NCBI GenBank assembly: GCA_013399115.1
Contig: VXAA01003276.1
Location: forward strand, 141,961-205,960
From: Anseranas semipalmata
Taxonomy: Eukaryota > Chordata > Aves > Anseriformes > Anseranatidae
Length of the DNA stretch: 64,000 nt
Direction: 5' to 3'
Positions 25,106 to 36,900 of the stretch are shown here, one piece after another. The notes beneath the pieces are model-generated. The model saw only the letters and a program-made list of their open reading frames with translations. It was not told the origin of the DNA and ran no database searches. The translations under genes were made by a program, and so were the position numbers. Within the stretch, counting starts at the first letter, position 1, and each line of letters begins with the position of its first letter.

Positions 25106-25465
25106 AGAGATCACAGAATCACAGAATCACAGAATATCCCGAGTTGGAAGGGACCCATAAGGATCATCGAGTCCAACTCCTGGCACTGCACAGGTCTACC
25201 CAAAATTTTAGACCATGTGACTAAGTGCACAGTCCAAACGCCTCTTAAATTCAGACAGGCTTGGTGCAGTGACTACTTCACTGGGGAGCCTGTTCCAGTG
25301 TGCAACCACCCTCTCAGTGAAGAACCTCTTCCTAATGTCCAACCTAAACCTCCCCTGCCTCAGCTTGACACTATTGCCGCGGGTTCTATCACTGGTGATT
25401 AAGGAGAATAGGTCGGTGCCTGGCCCTCCACTCCCCCTCGCAAGGAAGTTGTAGACTGTAGAGAT
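25106..25465 (-). mobile_element. CR1 LINE fragment with remnant of ORF2 C-terminus
   Basis: Minus-oriented CR1, in the same direction as CNTN5. It starts (in plus coordinates) with copies of atcacagaatcacaga, the reverse complement of the CR1 3' tail, then gagttggaagggacccataa and tcgagtccaactcctggc. Its minus-strand reading frame retains the end of CR1 ORF2: LRQGRFRLDIRKRFFTERVV followed by HWNRLPSEVVTAPSLSEFK. This is the C-terminal segment beyond the reverse transcriptase; no catalytic domain is present. It looks like the best-preserved CR1 in the window. It fills almost half of the 804 bp intron between the two FN3-1 exons. Confidence 0.95.
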
Positions 25466-25511
25466 GTTGCTTAGTAACATGAAGAAATAATAATGATAAT
25501 TAAAAAAAAAA

Positions 25512-25558
25512 AAAATCAGTGCTTTCAAATTATTAAAAATCAGTGCTTTTAATTTATT
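25512..25558. repeat. 24-bp direct tandem duplication
   Basis: Two adjacent copies of aaaatcagtgctttcaaatt (second copy with minor change) follow a poly-A run at 25502-25514, just beyond the CR1 at 25106-25465. Consistent with replication slippage beside the A-run. Confidence 0.85.
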
Positions 25559-25663
25559 ATTGTTCTCTTAACAGTATCTGTTCCTGCAGTTGCTGCTGGT
25601 TATTATTGTCATGAGGCAGGAGTTTTGAACACACTGCTTGTGCTATTTTAAAGTTCTTCTCAC

Positions 25664-25822
25664 CTGTTTTTACTGTCTGCCAGCCAAGAGAAAATGGACT
25701 GCGTGCTTGCAGGTTGTAGAGGGAGATCGGGCTGTGATTGTCTGCTCCAGGGCTCCAGGAGAGTGTTGCTGTGGTGTCTGTAATTTCCTCCACTATTACA
25801 ACCCCTGGGGGACCGGGAGGAC
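25664..25822 (-). CDS. CNTN5: CNTN5 exon: fibronectin type III domain 1, N-terminal half
   Basis: This 159 bp minus-strand exon is phase 1 at both ends. The acceptor reads ttctag ending at 25823; the donor is GTGAGA at 25663-25658. The translation opens with the Gly-Pro-rich linker [13 protein letters not shown], then [19 protein letters not shown] with the conserved FN3 B-strand tryptophan, then [19 protein letters not shown]. Contactins have six Ig domains, a short Gly-Pro linker and then four FN3 domains, so this marks the Ig-to-FN3 switch. Paralogues share the DNHSPI core, but [14 protein letters not shown] fits CNTN5. Both ends are phase 1 and the length is divisible by three, so skipping would keep the frame but remove half an FN3 domain. 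Confidence 0.95.
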
Positions 25823-27479
25823 CTAGAATAAAGTGGAATAATCAAGCAGAACACACCATCATTGCAGCTGAACAGCAATAATACAGGAGACGTATTCTGC
25901 AGAGAGTTCATGAAATACAAGGGTTAAAATGCACATTACTGCAACATGGTGAGAGCTTATTTCCAAAATTTCTACTGGCAAATTGTGATTGTTTCTACTC
26001 TTTAAATACTGTGTAGGTAAGAAGCAATTAACTTATCAAAGTGACAGCAGAAGAACTAGAAATAAAAATGGATTTCTAAAAAATCCTCCATTATAATTGT
26101 TCTGAACCTAAAATTAAAGGAAAAAAGACAATCTTTAAGAAGCATTAAGGCTAAATTGAACACTCACAATAACATCTTCTCTTTGTGAGAATTATCATCA
26201 GGAAAGACAAATTATGATCAAAATAAAGTAAGGTTGGATGTGTTTCTTGAGGAGCAAATAATATTGCTATTAACTGAGTTAAGAATATGAAATACATCCT
26301 GTTCTCAAATTCACTCATTCAAGGAAACAATCTGGATTACTATCCTTTTGGAAGTCCATTAACTGTTTGATTGAAAGCTATTGAAAAGAAAATAAAACCC
26401 AGACACAAATATTTTAAAGGTTGATATTTACTGTGATTCCATTGAAAACAAACAAAAAACTCCAACAAGTTCTCATTTGAGAAATTAGAGGATTATTTGT
26501 TCCACTTAGCTACACCTAATGAGAAAATACTAATCACCAATTGTATAAGCCATGTGAGTGCTCCAATAAGTAAGTTATCTGGTAACAGACATGACTTTGC
26601 AATGAAAAATGTGCCTGTAACTTCCTCCCAACCCCCAATTTTCTTCTTTAATTCTTCCTGATATTGGTACTACCGGTGTTTGAAAACATTGTATGTTTGC
26701 ACTTGCCAAACTAAATTGGAGGCAAGGTTCTCCTGATTCAGAATCCTTTTACACAGCTGTTGTAACCACATGTTTAGGGGGAAAGGCACATCTCTGTCAA
26801 GAGCAAATGCAGATTAAAAAAATCTCTCTTGTGGTTTCTTATACTTAAAAGCTTATACAAGTCCAGAAGGACAGGACTTAGTACTTTTTAATACTACTTA
26901 ATTAAAATATTGATATCATTAATAGCTGTAAATAATTATGAAAGAATCTGGATATTTTTAACATCTAATTCTTTCCAATTCTTTTCCAGACTTCTGTTGT
27001 TGTAGGCTGAAGCTACTCATGTACAGATGGAAGCCTCTGAAATCAGAAATGCACTGACCATTTTCTCCCAAAATGAAACTGCAGGTGTTGATGAAAGCAA
27101 CTTTCTGGCTACATTTCTGGGAGAGCCTGATACTCTTTGCGCGTATTAGACATTCCCTTAGAGTTACAGAGGAGCAGATCCTTTGGACACCTCCATTCCT
27201 GTCCATCCTAACAGTAATCCATTATGAGTGGTGTGGTCCTACCAGAGCTCAGCAGTTGCAGATAAGAGAGAGAAAAACTCAGGTCTGGTTCCACCATTTG
27301 ATGTTGCAGTTGTAGCCAGGTTCTCTACATTACTGAACTCAGGTTTTTTTGTTTGTTTGTTTGCATGTGTGTGCTATTTTATGCAACCAAATCTTTTCCT
27401 GGCTAGAATCCTTAGTCCATAAGTAAAAAACAACTTATGTGAATATCAAAGGCTAAAAAAAAACCTATTAATTGAAATA

Positions 27480-27525
27480 TTTTTTTTTTTTTTTTCGTGT
27501 GCGTGTGTGTGTGTGTGTGTGTGTG
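27480..27525. repeat. T16 followed by (TG)n
   Basis: A poly-T run (27480-27495) joins a TG dinucleotide array (27497-27525) with one CG variant. Alternating TG may adopt Z-DNA under strain. Confidence 0.92.
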
Positions 27526-30500
27526 GTTTGCAGCTTCAAACAGCTTTATGTTTCCACTGGTATGCCTTCAACAAAAGTGTGTTTACCTGAACTATGACAA
27601 CAGCTTATTCAGAATTTTGTAGTAGTTCAACTCCATAGTCTCAGAGTGGAAGAGACATTGATTCCCTTAAATAATAAAGCAAATTACACTATTCTCTTTC
27701 CTCTGTTTGCTTGACAATGATCTACAAGTGAAAAATTGGCATAAAAATATTGGAAAGGTATGGCATTTACAGGAATAAAAACAACAAAATAGACAAATAA
27801 TTGTCTTTTTTTTTTTTATATAGAATTCAGTAAAGTTTAGTGTTATGGAAGTATGATGGAGCAAGACTTTCTGAAATACATGTGCATGTGCACAGGAGCC
27901 CAGGATACTGCAGTGGGCTATGGGAAGAACAGGGCTTTCCACCCACAATGGTGCTGAGCAGCTTCTGTGGCTCCTGGTGCCAGGAGTCTGTCCTCTTCCC
28001 TTGCTATGCCTGCTCAGCAGGCTTAACACCACTGCTGTCAGTGCCTTTCTTCTCCAGTCTGGGATAAGATGGTGCCACCCCTTGGACCCCTTGTGGCTCT
28101 TGGCTGTCTGGAGTCCCTCACTGGCAGTTGAAAGGTCTTGGTTTCCTTCCCGGGAGAAAGCAGGGCAGAAAGGTATTTCCTGTGCACTCCTCCATTTTTG
28201 CCATGTATGCGCTGTTCTTTGGTGGGAAGCACCAGGTCAGGCCTTTGTCTCAGAATAGTAAGTCCTGGGGCTAATTTAATAAAACAGGGTGGTCTTCAAT
28301 CTTCATCATCTACTGTTTCAGGCTATCTGTTGATGTAGGAAAATACTAGTGAAATTTTTATTTGTAGCCATGAGGGAAGGTTTAAAGGAAAGCTTGGACC
28401 CTGATGCAATCATATGCTTTTACTGAGTTGGAGCCCTAGGCCCAGAATTATATCATGGTCCCAAGCACAAACAAAATTAAAGGAAAATATTTTAGTACTT
28501 TTCCTCTACGACAATATTTCTTCCATGCACAATGAATATTGTTAAAGAGTTTCTAGCTGCTGCATTATAGGAAAAAGAACAAGCTTCTTGCATATATAAA
28601 AATATCTAAAATATATTTATGCAGATGTCTCCTGCTAAATTCTCAATATATTTTGTTGTAGGAGCTCTCTCATGTTTTTTAAACCTTTTAAATGTATTCC
28701 TAGTCATGATAATGTGTCATTATGCTTTCTGAGATGTGTGCTCTTACACAGTCTGCAGGATGACTGCTAAAAAGCATTTCCATTTCCAACAGCAGGCATT
28801 CTTGAAAGCGGATTAATAAGGGACAAAAGCCTCCGTGATGACAAATGTATGACAGTTAGCCAGGACCTGAGTGCTATGCAGATGTCACTCATTTTTGTAG
28901 AAATCTCATTAAATTTTATGCTTGGATGTAATCATTCATGGTGTCAGCTGGATGGCTAATGCAGAGAAGCATTTCTCCCAAGGGCTGTGTTATTGTTCAG
29001 GATCTCTAAAACAATTTTTTAGTTGGGAATAGCCAATTGAGGAAAAAATGCACAGTCTGCTCAAATGCTTCTCTGGAAACCACACAGAAAATGACTGGTC
29101 GTAAATGCACTACAGTGCAGTTGACCTTCATAGAGAAGACATTTGAGGCTGTGATAGGCTCTTATGCAGCTCTAGGAACATTGGAAACCCAGCATAAAGG
29201 ATATTAATCAGTTATCTTCTTTCAGAGCAATTCCATAGATCGATGCTTCGTTTCAGGACATGCGTGAATGCATTTTGGCAAACTTGTTTTATGTGTCTTT
29301 TTATTGTTGGAATGATCATCCTGAGAGGTCCTTTAGATTACTTGCGATGATTCAATGTTAATGTGAGAGTTCTTGAAAGACTGTTACCAATAATAACCGC
29401 GGTCATTCAGTGAGGCAGTGCCCTTTCCTGTGAATCCCAGGATATGCACTGATTTACTCTACTGCAGTCTGACCAGGATAATCTTTACTTTTACCAAACC
29501 ACTAAAAAGCCTGATATACAGCGCTTTATGGATACAGAATTCTTGACCAGAAGATTTTGCTTTCTGAATGACAAGGTGTACTGGTTTGTCATCAAGAAAA
29601 AGTTAAGACAAGAAAAGAGGAAAAGAAAGAGGTGGTAACTACAGGATAATAGAAAAGGTGCATGAGAAAATACGAGCCTAACTGTAGCATAAATCCATTT
29701 TGTTGTGCCCACCTATGGTATTACACATGTTGGGGAACAAGAGGATGGAGAGGAAGGGTGATGTGTAGTGAATGCAATGGGCACTGTGTCTTTCGAGGGT
29801 TTGCCCTCATCCACATCCCTACATGTGTGGTGTACCCATGTGGTTTCTTTAAGACAGCTCTGTAAAACCCTGGGAGAATGGAGAGGTCATACTCAGGACA
29901 GACAGGGAGGTCAGACTCGGCACTGGAAGGTAAGAAAGAGAAGATGTTGATGTTCCAGCCTGGGTAGTCTTGACTCATTCCAAGAATGAAGGTCAGCAAA
30001 AATCCCTGGTGTCCTGCCTGAGAAAGTGTTTGGTGGTACTTTTGTCATTTTGTGCTCCTTTGCCCTGATTATTTCGCTGCCTTGTACAAACATAAAAATA
30101 GGGGATTTGGCCAAGACAACCTTGAGAGCTGCTAAGCTTTGTGAGCCAGACTTCAGATGCCGGACTGCAGTCCAGAGACTCTGAGCTGGATCTTTGTGTT
30201 ACGGCAGTCGTGACTTGACACAAAATGTATGGACAGTGCAGGGAACGTGAACTGAAATCTTACCTTAGAAGGAAAAGCACCAGTAGCCTATAAATTACTT
30301 TACAAATGACATAACTAGCTGTCACCCTGGTAAAGGTGAAAAATTCAGAAACTGAGCTTTAGACATGTCTGTCATTGGCATATCCTGATGACTCCCTTTA
30401 GTACTGTGCACTTGCCAGCTGCCTCAGGTCTGGTCTGTACTGCCTCCATCTCTCTGTACAACCACAGTATGGGCACCAACACTCCCAGAAACACATGGGT

Positions 30501-30641
30501 ATCTTTCAGGTACTGACTTCATGAACATCACCACATCTGATTTGTATTTTTGTATTTGCATCTAGGCACTTTTTTGGACTGAAGTTATAGAAACGAGTTA
30601 AGTTCTCTTTCATAAAGGAGTAGCTTAGACAGAACAAAGAA

Positions 30642-30747
30642 TCTTTTTCTTTTCTTCTTTTCTTTCTTTTTTCTTTCTCTCTGTCTCTCTCTCTCCCTCT
30701 CTCTCTCTCTTTCTTTCTTTTTCTTTCTTTCTTTCCTTCTTTCTTTT

Positions 30748-30806
<59 letters not shown>

Positions 30807-30827
30807 CTCTTTCTTTCTTTCTTTGTT

Positions 30828-30894
<67 letters not shown>

Positions 30895-30960
30895 CTCTTT
30901 CTCTCTTTCTCTCTTTCTTTCTTTCTCTCTTTCTCTCTTTCTCTCTTTCTTTCTTTTCCT
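30642..30960. repeat. Long polypyrimidine tract, mixed CT/TTTC/CTTT units
   Basis: About 319 bp of nearly pure pyrimidine on the plus strand; only two G interruptions noted (about 30684 and 30824). It alternates pure CT segments with TTTC segments. The CNTN5 sense strand is therefore a long GA-rich polypurine run. Confidence 0.97.
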
Positions 30961-33900
30961 AAACAGGAATTTCTCTTTCACACCTTTGAACATATTATAA
31001 CTTAAACACAAGATCTGACTGCTGGAAGTTTTGGTCTGGAGTCTGTGGGTTAAAGGGCTGATGCTCCATCTACATCAACATACTATCTTCCAATATAGTA
31101 GATGTTTCAGCTACACTGATATACTGAAAGGGGCCAAAGCACAGACCTGAACTCTATCAATGATCCTATGTACTATTATGCTGTCAGCTAGTTCCTATTG
31201 TAATTTCAACCCTATGCCAATTACACTTTTCCCAGCCAATGCCTAGGCATGATTGTGCTGGGGCAGATCCCAACAGCCAGTTTGCTGTGCCCATCCTGTT
31301 TTGAAAGGGGAGGAGGACTGGGAATTTAGCTGTGTGGATGGGAACTCTGCTGTATCCATTGACCTCAGGAAGCGGTTTACTATTCCAGAAATATTTGTGA
31401 GCTCAATTAATGGGGTCTGTACTTAGGGCATCTTCATGGCCCTTGTTACAGCGCAAATGTAATTTCAAGGACCAGCAAAAATCTGCTGACCTTGTTTACG
31501 TTCCATTTAATAATATTGTGGCTGGTGGCCTTTAAACCCAAGTGCTTGTCTTTAAGTTTTATTGGCAATATCACAACTGAAAGGAGCAGTGTGGTCAATC
31601 TAACCAGCAGTTCCTGTGTTATATTTGCTCCAGGTCAGTGGAGTTCAGAGGAAACATTACTTCTTCAAAAATATATCATGAGAGTGGATTTCTTGCTTAG
31701 ATAGGTAGTTTGCCAGCCTACAAGATGAATAGCTTTAACCTCTTTTTTTTTTTTTTTTTTTGTTGTTGTTTAGACCACAAAGTGTGTACTCTTAAACCAC
31801 ATTTTGTAGTCACAAAGTCTTTCATCCCTTTACACTACAGGATTGCTCTCTGCTCCATTTCAAGATCTCACAGCTTTCAGGTAGCTGTTTGATCTTAAAG
31901 CTCATTTTATTTACAGTAGGCATGCTCAGTGCGTTTGGTTAGCTTTCTGTGCATAACCTTACAATACATGTTATTCATTGTAGGAGAAAGTTGCTTTTCA
32001 GCCTATTTTAAAGCAATCTTCCTGCCATGAATATTGCACTAACATTTATATAGTTTAAAGGATTTTAATTAGTTTTATATATGCTAATAAATTTTGAAGG
32101 GTGTACAGAATTAATGCAGAGTATTAAGAAGACTGGACATTATTTTTTCTTCCTCTGGAGAAGCACAATGTCTGTTAACATCCCTAATAACAACAGAAAA
32201 CACATTATGAGCAGTATGAGTGGAAAGGACAATAAAAGCAAGCAACAGTAAATAAACAATTACTCAAATACCCAGAAAATAACTAACATCTAAATCTGGT
32301 AAAATCCTTAAATATAGACCATAGAGATAGCATTACGAACAAAGTTAACTGTATTAATTCTTAGAGAGAACAGGTCTATTTGTAACAAAACTGAGACCAA
32401 TAGCATGATCTGTCTTTGAGTTGTCCTAAAATACATTTTATAGCATATAATATATAGTATATAAAATGTTTTTATATAAATACATAAATATATAAAAAAT
32501 AAAATTACTAGATGTGTTGAAACAATCTATTTTACTTGACTGTTGACGAATACAAGGAAATATGCAGAAATAATTTGTTAGCACCTCAAACAAAAAAATA
32601 AAGGAGTAAACTTGTTGGCTACGGCATTAGTGTAATTCCCCTGCAAATATTCCTTCTGTTTGCTATGTGCTCCCAGGCTTAGTTACTTGGTAGCCTCCAG
32701 CATTGTTATAGGTTTCAGTTTATACTGTTTAGGACTAGTATCCTCTGCTCCTTTGCAAAACCAGAGATCAGGCTTCACTGTTTCTACAGCACTTAAGCAG
32801 AACAATCTGAAAGAAGGTTTGGTAATCTGGAGGTAAGCTGACTGGTACATAGACCGTTTTAAGGTAGTTTATATTGCAGCATACAGCATCTAGCTGAATA
32901 CTTTGCAATTGATACTACTTACTAGCTTGGGTGTAACATATTGTAAAACAGCTTTGCAAAAGTAATTTATGAATAGGACTTAAATGATGGGATTTATCTG
33001 ACAAAGTTACTGAACCTGGTAACATATTATGATAAAAAAATTTCATTTATTCAAATATTTGAGACTTGGTACTCTTGATTAGGTGCTGAAGGTTTCACAG
33101 ATAATATTCCTAACTCAGTCATGTTGATCCTAAAAAATAAGGTGACATAAGAAAGGGATGTGTGAAAAATGACCTACTTTGGTGTTGGTGGTGTCACTGT
33201 CATTGCCACTCATCAGAGTGACCTTTGTAGAAGTGTTAGACTCCTGTGTGATATCCCCAGCTCCCATGATTTTACTGTGCTGAACTGTCTAAGCCAATCC
33301 TACAAACTTACAAAAGAAGAAACAAGGAATATACAACTAGTTTTGGTAAGTCTTTACTCAAACTTTTCCTTCTTGCAGCCTACGGCAAAACAGCCCTTCA
33401 GTGAGTTCTTTAGAAACTGTGTGTTTCAGGAGCAAAGGGCTACTTTGTGCCAAGAGTGAACATAAGAAGTAGACTTCAGCTCCTAGTTACGAGTTCTGCT
33501 GGTGTTCTCTAAAACCTCCTTATCTATGAGTAACAGATTTTGTACTGATAATTTAAATAACCACAAAGTGAAAAATACTGTTGGCCTTTTCTAATGTAGT
33601 TGATTGGACCAAAGTAAGGTACTAAAGGTTAGCTCCTTCAGAGTGTCAGCCTTCTTTATGACAGAGGTATTGGTGCTTTAAATCTTTCTATACTGAAACA
33701 TGACTGAAGCACAGGATCATGAAGATATCCGTTGTCATGAAAACATGAATGCACAGATTGCTTCAAATTTTTATAGCATAATGGGGAAATAAGAACATAA
33801 TAAACCCTTTTTGGAGGAAAGGCTTTAAAAACAAATTAACTTACCAAGCAGGCATTGTCTTGAGGAAAACTGACATGTTGCTGGCTACAAGATCACCTGA

Positions 33901-36900
33901 GACATCTGTGAGATGCAAGCCTGCTGGCTGGTACTTGGGTGTTTGGTAACCAAATTTGTGATCATATCATTAGTGTCAGAACATGACATGCATATTTATC
34001 CTGTATTAGAGCCTTCTGTTTTGATAATCACTTCTTTGTGAAAAATCAGTACAGAGACAGCTCGAGTACCAGGGTGCCAATGATAGATGGAAAACCAGCC
34101 AAGCTGAAACATTTTGTTATTGTGCTTCTATGCTAGCTAATATTCACTGAAAATTGAAGATCTGGTTGGATAATTAAAGACTAGTAACCAGAAAATATAT
34201 GTGACACAGGAAAACTATTCTTGAACTGATGTCAAGAACGGGACTGACATTTGCAAAAATCATAAATCACTTCTGCTTCTTAAATGGCTGATGGCTTCAT
34301 GTGCTGGGGCAAACATTTGTTGACTGTGAAGCAAATATCTAGATTCTCCTGTAAACATTCTTGTTTGCATTACAAACAGCTATTCTGCATATATTTTCCT
34401 CAGGTGAGCAAACAATGCAAGGCATAAAGGAAATGGAATCAAGCAATAACTTGGTCTCTGCAGTGAAAGTCCAGAGCTGTGATTTTTGCTGTATTCATTC
34501 ACTCCCATAAAGCTTTCTTTGCACATCAGATATGTATAATTCCTCTTACAGGAGTCCTCTGAAGTAGCATGTCTGTGCAGGCATGGTACCAGAATAGTTA
34601 CTGTCCTATGTGAAAAGCTGCTTTCTCTTCTGGATGTCCTTGAGTTGTATCAGCCTGCCCTATATGCCTTCTGCTGCTGTTATGGGTTCTGATGATTGCC
34701 TTCCAGAAAATCTTGCAGTGGTATTTAAGTCTATTCTGCCTTATTCCCCTGCTGGAGGAGAAATCCAGTGCATGTCTGCTATTTAGCTTTCCCAATTCAC
34801 ACTTCAGCGTATTGGCTTAAGCTGCTGACAATTGTTCCTCTGATGACTATGTTCATTTTGTAGGCACTGGCCAACTCAATGAAAGAAGCAAACATTCGGG
34901 TTACTGGAGGGGACCCTCCAGTTAGGCTCTCATTTGTTTGTCACCTGGCTTCTGTGTTTCTGGCTACTCTGCCTCAAAAAGGGCATTGAGTGCGTCTTGA
35001 CCTAAGCTACTGCCTGCAGATATGGCATGCGCTCCAGAACAAACAAATGTGATTCTGAGGTGGGGTCTGAGGGTACTCAAAAGTGACATCCTTCCTTGTA
35101 GTTCAGCACTGCAGTTACTGAACTTGTCTGTGAGTGATGGACACCACCTCTTCTGCATTGAATCAATGGCCCACAGCTCCTGGGCTTTGAGCTGAATCCC
35201 ATCTCTCATCCTCCCTATATTCAGAGGGTAAAAGACCTCTCTGGGGACTTCCACTGAGTTAAAGTGTGCATCTAGAGAGGATGGTGGATCTCAGATGGGT
35301 GACACTGTCCAGCTCTGGAGCTTCTGTGTGTGCACTCAAGTATTTAAGACTCAGGCACTTGGTGGATGTGAGAGTGCTTTGTGACCTTTCAGATGCTTCT
35401 AGTGTGTTTGGCCAACAAAATGTGGACCTTGTCAGGCTCAGGTGCCAGTATCAATGAAATTTATCTTGCTATAAATCATAAAACAAAAGTAAAGTAAAGT
35501 CAATAAAAGACTGACTTATTTATTAATGTAACTAATAATAAGAACAACTTGTGACGATGAATAGCAGAGATTTCATAGAAGCTTATTTGGAGAGGAAATG
35601 CTTTTGCCAAGTTATGCAGTAGCCTACCTGAGTATAAACAGATCATGCCAAGTATGCCAGGACAGCAGTCCTCTGAAGGTCACTGGATGAGACTAGCATG
35701 AAATATTTGTCATTCATAATCCATATCAACATTAAAATGCAAGACACTTAAGCTGGAAAGCTAATGTACTGTCTGACAGGTCCAGCTGCCAGCAGAACAT
35801 CTCTTCCTAATGATATCCACTTTCTTGGTAACATTAGAAAAGTTAAAAAAAAAAAAGAAAAAAATAAATAATTTGAGCTGGGAAAACAGCATTTTGTGAA
35901 CAGAGACTTGGGATCACTAAAAAGTTGTTTCTTACTTTAATATACATAATTTAATCACACTTTCAAAGCACTTAAGGAAGTTTTTAAATTTTGAGTAGTA
36001 AGTGCTGAAGGGATTTGAATCTTCATTTTGCCCAAAACATGGTCTAGCACATCTTTTCGTATATAATTTTGACGTGCTCCTGAAAAAAATTCACTAGATA
36101 AAAGTTATTATGAAAATAATGTTGGACATGAATGTCATTGCAGTTTACCTAAAATCAAGATCTGTGAGGTAGTGAATTTGAAAATGTTTTGAAAAATGTT
36201 TTTTGGAAGTCTATAAGCCAGTGTAAAAAGTTGTAGAATAAAAACTTGTTGCTGTCCTAATTTCTTTTGCTGCTCGCACACGCACACACATAGTAAATTC
36301 AGAAATGTTGCACAATTAATTACCTCCTTGTAAGTAATTAAACTCAAAAGAATTGAGATTTACTTGACAGTATTCATTCTCTGTTCTTCAGATTGTCTTT
36401 CACTAATGACATCTTTGGAATTTAAATTCTACTGTGTAGTGCAGGGCAAAGAAGAACTGCTGTGCAGTGGGAAAAATAGTGACAGGATTAGTTCCTTAGG
36501 TTATATGCAAGGGATCTTCCAATAGAGCAACTCAGAAATATGGTTTCACAAAAAAATAAATATTTGTTAAGATAGTCCATGAGTCCTCCACCATAAAAGA
36601 TACTGAGACACCAAAATTGCCTGAAAGTGCAGTGGTGAATGCTGCCTGTTGAAGATCAGCATGTCAGTTACAAGCAATAGGAGCCTACAAAGAATTAACA
36701 TTTCTCTTTTCTCCATCTGAAGAGCTGCAGCAAGGTATAGTTGTCTTCCAAGTCCCTTACAATAAAGTTCTAGAAAACTGCTTTGACTTAGAAATAAAGC
36801 ACCAGTTGAACACATAATTCAGTGCAAATTTAGTCAGTCTGCTAATAGAAATAACTCATGAATATCAAAAGGAGGGAAAATTATATGATTTTCATTTAAT

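Larger units (their letters stand above)
24860..25663 (-). other. CNTN5: Short CNTN5 intron within FN3-1, with CR1 insertion
   Basis: This 804 bp phase-1 intron holds a CR1 fragment (about 25106-25465), a poly-A run (25502-25514) and a 24-bp tandem duplication (25512-25558). Without the CR1 it would be about 450 bp. Confidence 0.88.

Noticed and set aside
25208..25528. Possible gene encoding a 106-residue protein
   Set aside because: It is the eroded C-terminal end of CR1 ORF2 with flanking intron, lacking the reverse transcriptase and endonuclease domains.
30625..31011. 128-codon minus frame rich in Lys/Glu/Arg
   Set aside because: Produced by the polypurine strand of the CT-rich tract; not a real charged protein.
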